Origin: an uncultured Clostridia bacterium
Lineage (GTDB): Bacteria > Bacillota > Clostridia > Christensenellales > UBA1242
Direction of reading: 5' to 3'
NCBI GenBank assembly: GCA_934725795.1
Contig: CAKVCF010000032.1
Span: 1-6,904 of the forward strand
Length of the DNA stretch: 6,904 nucleotides
Shown: piece after piece, positions 1 to 5,003 of the stretch
Position numbering within the stretch: position 1 is the stretch's first letter
Layout of the letters: every line of letters starts with the position of its first letter
Notes under the pieces: model-generated
Told to the model about the DNA's origin: nothing
The model's database searches: none
What the model saw: the letters and a program-made list of their open reading frames with translations, nothing else
Translations under genes and position numbers: made by a program

Positions 1-920
1 CCTTTATCAATAAGGTTCATTATATATTCTTTTGGAGTGTTGCCAACTTTGTCGTTATAGCCACCTTCTGGGGTATAGTGAGGGAATAAATATTTACCAA
101 ACTCAAACTCAACATTGCATTTTTCAGCAATTTCAACAGTGGTGTCCAACGCTTCTTCATCTTGTGGCAAACCTTCAAGCATTTGGTCGTAGGTTTTAAA
201 ATAAAGTTCGTCAGTAGGGAATTTAAGCCTATCTGGGTCGTCCACAAACTTTTGCATAGCAACGCACATTAAAACGTCTTGCATTTCAGCATCTTCTTTA
301 AAAAGATAGTGTACGTCATTTGTTGCAACAAGTTTTATGCCAAATTTTTTGCTATATTCACGCAATTTAGCGTTTACAATCTCTTGTTCAGGCAAGCCAT
401 TGTGTTGAATTTCCAAATAGAAATCATCTTTAAAAAGGTTTTTAAACCACATTATTAACTGTTCGGCTTTTTCAAATTGTTCTTGCAAAATAAGTTTTGG
501 AATATCGCCAGCAAGACAGGCAGAAAGACAAACCAAACCTTCACTATATTTTTCAAGGGTTTTGTAGTCGATACGTGGTTTATAATAGAAGCCATCACGG
601 AAAGCAATGGTGTTAAGCATGCTTAAATTTTTGTAGCCTTGTTGATTTTTAGCAAGAATAATAAGGTGAGAATTTTTTTGTTTGCCAGTTTTAACGTTTA
701 AATCTTCCGCAACATAAAATTCACAACCAATGATAGGCTTTATTCCAGCGTCTTTGCAGGCATCGTAGAAAGTAATAACACCATACATATTGCCGTGGTC
801 AGTGATTGCAATGGCTGGCATACCATATTCTTTGGCAAGTTTAACAACTTTTTTAATGCGGGCAGCACCGTCCAACAATGAAAATTCAGTGTGTAAATGC
901 AAGTGAACAAATGGCTTCAT
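1..920 (-). CDS. dnaE: DNA polymerase III alpha subunit, N-terminal part (PHP domain); runs off the left edge
   Basis: This is the catalytic alpha subunit of the chromosomal replicase, of the DnaE rather than the PolC type. The first 306 codons are present and the frame is open to the window edge, so roughly 800 or more residues (palm, fingers, tau-binding parts) lie outside. The visible part is the PHP domain: HLHLHTEFSLLDG at residues 6-18, ITDHGN at 39-44, GCEFYV at 65-70, LSACLAGD at 132-139 and TNDVHY at 200-205. By comparison with PHP polymerases the metal ligands H8, H10, D17, H42, E67, H85, C135, D202 and H204 are all present, the pattern of metal-binding PHP domains such as that of Thermus DnaE and unlike the eroded E. 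coli domain. The start is chosen because the protein begins at the family's usual point, an AAGGAG lies 7 nt upstream, and the ATG overlaps the whiA stop in TGATG. It is the last visible gene of the PHP-whiA-dnaE operon. Family assignment is very secure; exonuclease activity of the PHP domain is inferred. Confidence 0.96.
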   Translation of the reverse strand, partial: MKPFVHLHLHTEFSLLDGAARIKKVVKLAKEYGMPAIAITDHGNMYGVITFYDACKDAGIKPIIGCEFYVAEDLNVKTGKQKNSHLIILAKNQQGYKNLSMLNTIAFRDGFYYKPRIDYKTLEKYSEGLVCLSACLAGDIPKLILQEQFEKAEQLIMWFKNLFKDDFYLEIQHNGLPEQEIVNAKLREYSKKFGIKLVATNDVHYLFKEDAEMQDVLMCVAMQKFVDDPDRLKFPTDELYFKTYDQMLEGLPQDEEALDTTVEIAEKCNVEFEFGKYLFPHYTPEGGYNDKVGNTPKEYIMNLIDK

Positions 921-1798
921 CAATTTTCTCCTTTATGTTTTTTATAGATATCAATTATTTTATCTAAGCGGTATTTAACACCAGCGCGACTTAAATTTTT
1001 GCCAAGCATTGTGGCAAGTTCGCTGAGTGGAAGATAAGGGTTAGCATATCTTAATAAGGCAACTTCTTTAAGGTTTTCATCAAGCAAATCAAGATTGTCA
1101 GTTTCAATAAAATAGGTTATAGCTTTCATTTGCTCAGCAATGGCTGTAAGTGTTTTATCAAGGTTAGATTCAAAACAGTTGTTTTGGCGGTTTGCACTGT
1201 TGCGCATTTCACGCATTGCAAGGCTGTTTTGAACTTCAAGGGCAGTGTATTGTGCACCAAGCAAAACAAGAAAATCGCACACAACTTCACTGTGTTTGTT
1301 GTAAAACACAATTCCGTTTTGCCTTGGCTTAGATTTAAAATCAAAACCAAATTTTGTAAGCAAGGTTTTTAACAAATCTTGCCTTTCTGGACGCATAAAA
1401 AACTCTAAATTATAGCCTTTGCTGTTTTGATTGCTATTTAATTCACAGTAAAAATTGCCACAAATAACAAACAATGTTTTAAGTAGGGTAAGTTGGTCGC
1501 AATCGCTGTCAAACAATGTATAGTTTGGAGCAGAATCTATATTGCAATCAATCAAAATGGTGCGAATATCGCCAGAGAGCATTAAAAACTCTTTCCAAGT
1601 GTTAACAATAACATTTGGGTAAAAGTTTGATACAATTTTTGTTGCTTTTTCACACACTTCATTGCTGGCGTTTATCAGCAACCTTGAATTTTGCATATCA
1701 ACAAAACCACAAAGGTCAATCACAACAGAAAGAAAGGCGTGGCTGCAACAGCTGTTTGATGGTATGGATGCTAGAATTTGCTGTTTGCAACCTTTCAT
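920..1798 (-). CDS. whiA: DNA-binding protein WhiA
   Basis: WhiA is a conserved Gram-positive protein. In Streptomyces it is a sporulation transcription factor; in Bacillus it affects division and chromosome segregation. The 292-residue protein is a little shorter than the usual 300-330. Residues about 15-190 correspond to the degenerate LAGLIDADG homing-endonuclease fold, beginning with the conserved CCSHAFLS (17-24). The signature MREMRNSANRQNNCFESNLD (195-214) closely matches the family's REMRNSVNR-NCE-ANL-K segment, and the C-terminal helix-turn-helix (about 243-286) contains LPLSELATMLGKNLSRAGVK (257-276). The central motif, normally of the form RGAFLAxGS, is eroded here to LKTLFVICGN (105-114). 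The ATG lies 6 nt after an AAGGAG located in the end of the PHP gene, only 2 bases separate it from that gene's stop, and its TGA overlaps the dnaE ATG. The usual upstream partners rapZ and yvcK are not here. Confidence 0.95.
   Translation of the reverse strand: MKGCKQQILASIPSNSCCSHAFLSVVIDLCGFVDMQNSRLLINASNEVCEKATKIVSNFYPNVIVNTWKEFLMLSGDIRTILIDCNIDSAPNYTLFDSDCDQLTLLKTLFVICGNFYCELNSNQNSKGYNLEFFMRPERQDLLKTLLTKFGFDFKSKPRQNGIVFYNKHSEVVCDFLVLLGAQYTALEVQNSLAMREMRNSANRQNNCFESNLDKTLTAIAEQMKAITYFIETDNLDLLDENLKEVALLRYANPYLPLSELATMLGKNLSRAGVKYRLDKIIDIYKKHKGEN
928..933 (-). promoter_or_regulatory. ribosome binding site of dnaE
   Basis: The minus strand reads AAAGGAG here, 7 nt before the dnaE ATG at 920. 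It lies inside the last codons of whiA and supports the start that overlaps the whiA stop by one base. Confidence 0.8.
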
Positions 1799-1800
1799 TG

Positions 1801-2577
1801 TTAACTCCTTTTCTTACGTTTTTCTTTTTTAAATTTTGGCAAATCGTTGATATTCACAATGCAACTATCAGGCAATCTTAATCTTAAAGCGGCTTGTAAA
1901 CCTAAATGACAATCACCAACACGCTTGCAATGATGAGCATCACTGCCAAGCACAAATTTGCAACCAAGGTTATAGCATGTTAAAATCTCTTCATCAGACA
2001 TACCCAAACGTTTGCCGTTAAGTTCGATTAATGTGTTTGTTTCTTTCGCAACACGAGCAACCTTTTCAACGTCCACTTTGCAATCGTGGTTTAGGTGAGT
2101 GATAATGTCAATATCATATTTACGCATAGCGTTGATATAGGCATTTGTGTTCTTTTCAATTTGACGGCGGCTGGTGTGGTGAAACAATGTGCACATAATG
2201 TTTTTCATAATAAATTTCCATTGTTCACGTGAACTGGTTGATTTAACAAGTTTATGAAAACCGCACAAAATAATGTCTAAATCGTCATAGTCGCTATCAA
2301 TAATGTCAATGTGCCCTTGGCTGTCCAACAAATTTGCTTCAACGCCAAGCAAAACGTCAATAGGGTAACGTTCTTTGGCATCTTCAATGTCGGCCCTAAC
2401 TTGTGGTATATCTTTACGCCTTACGCCATAGGTCTTTTGATTAAAGCCGTGGTCGGTGATAGCAATTTGCCTTAAACCTTTTTCATATGCAACACGCACA
2501 TTTTCTTCCACAGTTGATTTGCCATGGCCGTTGCGTGAATATTTTGTGTGAGTGTGATAGTCTGCTAAAATAGACAT
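1801..2577 (-). CDS. PHP-domain phosphoesterase (YcdX / histidinol-phosphatase-like)
   Basis: A 258-residue stand-alone PHP-family metal hydrolase, probably cytoplasmic, with no signal peptide. The family's TIM-like barrel binds three metal ions and usually hydrolyses phosphomonoesters; the natural substrate of the clostridial members beside murB and whiA is, as far as I know, not settled. Motifs in order are DYHTHTKYS (6-14), AITDHG (39-44), GVEANL (78-83), GFHK (106-109), THLNHD (160-165) and GSDAHH (211-216). By comparison with E. coli YcdX the ligands are H8, H10, H18, H43, E80, H108, H161, D213 and H215, so the site looks complete. The protein ends in a very basic tail (KKEKRKKRS). The ATG is preceded by AAGGAG at 6 nt. 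It is the first gene of the operon with whiA and dnaE, behind a leader of about 155 nt. A histidine-biosynthesis role is unlikely because no his genes are nearby, so I give no gene symbol. Confidence 0.9.
   Translation of the reverse strand: MSILADYHTHTKYSRNGHGKSTVEENVRVAYEKGLRQIAITDHGFNQKTYGVRRKDIPQVRADIEDAKERYPIDVLLGVEANLLDSQGHIDIIDSDYDDLDIILCGFHKLVKSTSSREQWKFIMKNIMCTLFHHTSRRQIEKNTNAYINAMRKYDIDIITHLNHDCKVDVEKVARVAKETNTLIELNGKRLGMSDEEILTCYNLGCKFVLGSDAHHCKRVGDCHLGLQAALRLRLPDSCIVNINDLPKFKKEKRKKRS
1805..1810 (-). promoter_or_regulatory. ribosome binding site of whiA
   Basis: AAGGAG on the minus strand, 6 nt before the whiA ATG and within the last codons of the PHP gene. It fixes the whiA start and suggests that translation passes directly from the PHP gene to whiA. 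Confidence 0.8.
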
Positions 2578-2583
2578 AAATTT

Positions 2584-2589
2584 CTCCTT
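2584..2589 (-). promoter_or_regulatory. ribosome binding site of the PHP gene
   Basis: AAGGAG (within AAAGGAGAAA) on the minus strand, 6 nt upstream of the ATG at 2577. It confirms the start. Confidence 0.85.
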
Positions 2590-2598
2590 TTAAACAAT

Positions 2599-2616
2599 TT
2601 TAGCTTGTTAGCTAAA
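2599..2616 (-). repeat. leader inverted repeat 1 (7-bp stem, 4-nt loop)
   Basis: TTTAGCT and AGCTAAA flank a 4-base loop, a perfect 7-bp stem that ends about 10 nt upstream of the PHP gene Shine-Dalgarno. In RNA it would form a small hairpin close to the ribosome site. No clear U-run follows it, so it does not look like a terminator. Its function is unknown. Confidence 0.5.
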
Positions 2617-2625
2617 CTTACTTAA

Positions 2626-2642
2626 ATATCAACTATTGATAT
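2626..2642. repeat. leader inverted repeat 2, near-palindrome
   Basis: ATATCAACTATTGATAT: perfect 7-bp arms around a 3-base centre. As DNA it could be an operator half-site pair; as RNA it would be a weak AT-rich hairpin. It lies about 90 nt downstream of the proposed transcription start of the PHP-whiA-dnaE operon. Confidence 0.45.
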
Positions 2643-2653
2643 GATTATTATGG

Positions 2654-2706
2654 CTGTTTAACAAAGTTAAAAACTAAAAACAAAGTTATTTTAAAATGTT
2701 AAACAG
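2654..2706. repeat. leader inverted repeat 3 (9-bp arms) enclosing a direct repeat
   Basis: CTGTTTAAC (2654-2662) and GTTAAACAG (2698-2706) are perfect 9-bp inverted arms 35 bases apart. Between and overlapping them is a 9-base direct repeat, ACAAAGTTA, at 2661-2669 and 2680-2688. Together they could form a long-range leader stem or a pair of protein-binding sites. In AT-rich DNA some of this may be chance. Confidence 0.4.
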
Positions 2707-2739
2707 TAATAATCTTTTAAATAATTTAATCTGCAATTC

Positions 2740-2768
2740 ATTATAACACTCAAGGCAAAAAAAAACAA
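2740..2768 (-). promoter_or_regulatory. probable promoter of the PHP-whiA-dnaE operon
   Basis: On the minus strand TTGTTT (2763-2768) is followed after exactly 17 nt by a perfect TATAAT (2740-2745), preceded by TGT, which makes it an extended -10. The -35 matches the consensus only in TTG. The expected transcription start is near 2733, giving a leader of about 155 nt before the PHP gene. The site lies downstream of the murB terminator, which supports an independent transcription unit. Confidence 0.6.
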
Positions 2769-2938
2769 CATTTTTGCTTTATAAAGATACAATTCAAACT
2801 GATTAAATGTTGTGTTGCAAATAATGTGTCTTTCAATGGTATTGTTAAATTGTGTAGGTATGATTAAACACACCTAAATGTGGTAGTGTTGTATAAATCG
2901 TAAAGAAATAAATAAACTGCAATAATTTTTTTAACAAT

Positions 2939-2968
2939 AAAAACACACTCCGCCAAAAGTGTGCTTTT
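2939..2968 (-). terminator. rho-independent terminator after murB (near-symmetric, could act both ways)
   Basis: AAAAACACACT (2939-2949) pairs with AGTGTGCTTTT (2958-2968) through 11 bp with one G-U in the minus-strand RNA; the loop is 8 bases. On the minus strand the stem ends in five T followed by ATTGTT. On the plus strand the stem ends in TTTT followed by AATTTTT. It lies about 100 bases after the murB stop and ends the solute-binding-like/murB transcript; no plus-strand gene leads into it. Confidence 0.75.
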
Positions 2969-3066
2969 AATTTTTGTGTTATTATCTTCTTAGCAAATAT
3001 GAGATGAAATCGTTTCTTGCATTACATGATTTAACTAATCTATAAACAGCTTTGATGTGTGTTCAA

Positions 3067-3993
3067 TTATTTTTCTACAAATTCAATTTCTGGCTCAAGC
3101 ACGGCTGAATATTTTATAAATATCTCATTCTCAACCTGTTTAATAAGGTTTTTAACGTCATCACTTGTTGCTCCTCCAAGGTTTACAATAAAACCTGCAT
3201 GTTTAGGTGATACTTGTGCATTGCCAACTGTTTTGCCTTTTAGCCCGCACTCATCAATCAATTTGGAAGGAATGATGTGTGTGCGCTTAAAAATGCTGCC
3301 AACACTAGGTTTATCAACTGGCTGAGTGGCGGATTTTTTGTTTAAAGTTTCAGTGATTTTAGCTTGAATTTCCGCTTTGTTTTTGCGCTTTAATTTTAGT
3401 TTTGCTTTGGTGATTATAAAGTTTTGCTTTGCCTTAAACATAGAGTTGCGATATTCAAAATTGCATTCATTTTGTTTTAATTTAACAGTTTTAAATTTTA
3501 CTTTTTGTGGTTTTATTTTGTTGTTTTGGACGTGTGGTAAGGTGTTGTTTTGATAAACAAAAAAACCTTTAATCCATACAACTAAACTGGCAATATCTTG
3601 CCCCCAAGCCCCTAAATTGTTTGTTAACGCACCGCCAAGGGTAGAGGGTATGCCAGCAAAATGCTCTAAGCCAGATAAACTTTTTTGTTTTGTTAAGTTA
3701 ATCAATTCTGCAATAGTTGTGCCGCTTGTGGCTGAAAGTTGTTTGTTAAACACGAATGTTGATTTTGCTTTGTTAACAATAATTGCACCATCAAAACCAG
3801 CATCGTCAAACAGCAGATTAGCACCAAGGCCAATAACCTTAAATTTTGTGTTGTTTTGTATACACCAAGCCACACTCTGTTTTAATTGGCGTATAGAGTG
3901 AACAACAAAAAGCCATTTTGCATTTCCACCAATTTTAAAAGTGCAAAATTCTTTTAAACTTTTAAATACATATTTTTCAAGTTTTTTGCGCAT
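3067..3993 (-). CDS. murB: UDP-N-acetylenolpyruvoylglucosamine reductase (UDP-MurNAc dehydrogenase)
   Basis: MurB is the cytoplasmic FAD enzyme that reduces UDP-GlcNAc-enolpyruvate with NADPH to UDP-MurNAc, the second committed step of peptidoglycan synthesis. The 308-residue protein is of normal length for the short type II enzymes. The FAD-binding part shows CTFKIGG (17-23), VIGLGANLL (53-61) and GLEHFAGIPSTLGGALTNN (108-126). The substrate-binding part shows YRNSMFK (181-187), PSVGSIFKR (229-237) and LIDECGLKGKTVGNAQVSPK (245-264). The catalytic serine is probably S233, and the C-terminal LEPEIEF (299-305) carries the catalytic glutamate, probably E302. A lysine-rich stretch (about 148-173) is roughly ten residues longer than in relatives I recall. 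The ATG overlaps the upstream stop in TAATG and no Shine-Dalgarno is visible, so translation probably depends on coupling to the upstream gene. The start is right because the conserved N-terminal fold follows at once. Confidence 0.95.
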   Translation of the reverse strand: MRKKLEKYVFKSLKEFCTFKIGGNAKWLFVVHSIRQLKQSVAWCIQNNTKFKVIGLGANLLFDDAGFDGAIIVNKAKSTFVFNKQLSATSGTTIAELINLTKQKSLSGLEHFAGIPSTLGGALTNNLGAWGQDIASLVVWIKGFFVYQNNTLPHVQNNKIKPQKVKFKTVKLKQNECNFEYRNSMFKAKQNFIITKAKLKLKRKNKAEIQAKITETLNKKSATQPVDKPSVGSIFKRTHIIPSKLIDECGLKGKTVGNAQVSPKHAGFIVNLGGATSDDVKNLIKQVENEIFIKYSAVLEPEIEFVEK

Positions 3994-4934
3994 TAAATAA
4001 AAACATTTTGGATTTTGCAGTTAAAGATTGCATTTTCCATATCACTATATATTCCGTCAGTATAAAGTTTTGTGTTAAGTGTAGAGAATAAGTGATAATC
4101 TGCCAGTTTGTTTTGTTCTGTTTGGCTTAACACCTTGCTGCAAAATAGGTTTATAATTTTATCGGTTCTTGTGCGGCCTATATATTGCACAAGGTCAGTG
4201 TAACTATCAACAGGCGTGATGCTGGCGTTGGTACGGCCAATTTTATTTAAGTTATCAATTCTAAACACATCACGGGCACTGCCAAGCAAAGCGTGATTAT
4301 GATGATAAACAAAGTTTTTGTATGTTTCAAAAGGTGTGCCAAAGTTTTTAACTGGCAGTTTGGCGTTGTTTATTGCATTTTGTGGATTAATAAACCCTGT
4401 TGTGCCGTATTCAATGCTTTCTTCCTTTTCCCCGTGTGAAAACATGGCATATCCACTTGCAATATATGCCAAAGCGTAAATTTTGCCGTTAAATTTGCCT
4501 GAATCAACCAAACTTTTTCTAACTCCTAAATCGGTGTCAAATGCTTCAAGTTTATCAAGCACAAGTTTGCCAACACCACTGCCAAAAGAGATAATATCTG
4601 GCAAACCAGCCTCTAAATTATCTGCCAATTTTGTTGCGTCAATTTGTTGAATATGAAACAGTACAGCAGGGTTTTGCTTTTCAATTTCACGTGCAATTTT
4701 TTTAAGATAATTTATGCGTGGTGCACTGCCACCTTCAAACGTTTCAACATGCCAAACATTATAAACAACAGTGTTTGCGGTTGTTTTGCTGTATAACACA
4801 AACTGCTTGGCCTTTTTAAAACCAAATGCAAAAACATAAACACAAACCACACATACGCACGCCGCCAAAAAAATTTTGAGTGCAATTTTTTGTGTTGCTT
4901 TAATTTTTTGCTTATCAATATTCCACTTTTTCAT
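3993..4934 (-). CDS. membrane-anchored protein resembling an ABC-transporter solute-binding protein
   Basis: A 313-residue protein with a basic N-terminus, a hydrophobic segment at about residues 17-39 and an outward-facing remainder. Residues 55-120, including VVYNVWHVETFEGG (56-69), IAREIEKQNPAVLFHIQQI (80-98) and LPDIISFGSGVG (111-122), look like the N-lobe of family-1 (sugar-type) extracellular solute-binding proteins. GKIYALAYIASGYAMF (150-165) and the TDLVQYIG...CSKVLSQTEQNKLADYHLFS stretch (246-284) fit the hinge and C-lobe. At 313 residues it is about 100 shorter than typical members, so part of the ligand-binding lobes is reduced. LAAC (23-26) fits a lipobox, but lysines at 16 and 20 break the preceding hydrophobic stretch, so a transmembrane anchor is as likely. 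No permease or ATPase gene is in the window. It has no evident Shine-Dalgarno and overlaps murB by one base (TAATG). The fold call is moderate; ligand and role are unknown. A murein-related or sensing role would be speculation from position. Confidence 0.7.
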   Translation of the reverse strand: MKKWNIDKQKIKATQKIALKIFLAACVCVVCVYVFAFGFKKAKQFVLYSKTTANTVVYNVWHVETFEGGSAPRINYLKKIAREIEKQNPAVLFHIQQIDATKLADNLEAGLPDIISFGSGVGKLVLDKLEAFDTDLGVRKSLVDSGKFNGKIYALAYIASGYAMFSHGEKEESIEYGTTGFINPQNAINNAKLPVKNFGTPFETYKNFVYHHNHALLGSARDVFRIDNLNKIGRTNASITPVDSYTDLVQYIGRTRTDKIINLFCSKVLSQTEQNKLADYHLFSTLNTKLYTDGIYSDMENAIFNCKIQNVFI

Positions 4935-4951
4935 AAAACAATCTATGAAAA

Positions 4952-4980
4952 TTTAAACCAAAATATTTTAAAAACCGCAA
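4952..4980 (-). promoter_or_regulatory. weak candidate promoter for the solute-binding-like/murB pair
   Basis: On the minus strand TTGCGG (4975-4980) is followed after 17 nt by TTTAAA (4952-4957), a poor match to TTGACA/TATAAT. Only 69 bases separate the two divergent start codons, so a promoter for this pair must lie in or very near here. If correct, the leader would be only about 10 nt. Confidence 0.3.
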
Positions 4981-4995
4981 TAATTGTGGTATAAT
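4967..4995 (+). promoter_or_regulatory. uvrC promoter with extended -10, giving a probable leaderless mRNA
   Basis: A perfect TATAAT (4990-4995) is preceded by TGG, making an extended -10; a weak -35 (TTTAAA, 4967-4972) sits 17 nt upstream. Only 8 bases separate the -10 from the uvrC ATG at 5004, so transcription should begin at or within a base or two of the start codon. No Shine-Dalgarno exists or could exist in such a transcript. Confidence 0.7.
4974..4990. repeat. 17-bp imperfect palindrome in the divergent promoter region
   Basis: ACCGCAATAATTGTGGT has 8-bp arms around a single base, with one mismatched pair (a G-T position). It fills the spacer between the uvrC -35 and -10, touches the first base of the -10 and overlaps the possible -35 of the opposite gene pair. 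It is placed like an operator that could control both directions. It does not match the CGAAC-N4-GTTCG type LexA box of Bacillota. Confidence 0.5.
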
Positions 4996-5003
4996 AAAAC
5001 TGT

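Larger units (their letters stand above)
2578..3066. other. 489-base intergenic region between the PHP gene and murB
   Basis: This is the only long non-coding stretch. From right to left it holds a short open tail after murB (3062-2982, see findings), the murB hairpin terminator (2939-2968), an AT-rich stretch with nothing I recognise (about 2770-2938), a probable promoter for the PHP-whiA-dnaE operon (2740-2768) and a leader with three inverted repeats (2599-2706). I see no tRNA, riboswitch consensus or convincing small gene. A GTG-initiated 60-codon frame at 2873-2691 crosses the promoter and has no family resemblance. Confidence 0.7.

Noticed and set aside
20..262. An 80-codon minus-strand frame inside dnaE
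   Set aside because: It is out of frame with the DnaE sequence, which is continuous to the window edge with clear family motifs.
1130..1372. Open frames on both strands inside whiA (also 1126-1350)
   Set aside because: They overlap the unmistakable REMRNS region of WhiA in other frames and have no ribosome site or recognisable domain.
2599..2616. Attenuator terminator in the operon leader
   Set aside because: The 7-bp AT-rich stem is not followed by a continuous U-run on the minus strand; it is better described simply as a leader hairpin.
2691..2873. A 60-codon minus-strand frame starting with GTG in the intergenic region
   Set aside because: It has no Shine-Dalgarno, runs straight through the probable operon promoter, has a low-complexity AT-driven composition and resembles no family I know.
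3617..3901. A 94-codon plus-strand frame opposite murB (also 3059-3325)
   Set aside because: It is antisense to the conserved FAD-binding region of murB and shows no independent coding features.
4974..4990. LexA (SOS) box upstream of uvrC
   Set aside because: The palindrome lacks the CGAAC and GTTCG half-sites and has a 1-base rather than 4-base centre, so there is no support for SOS control from sequence.
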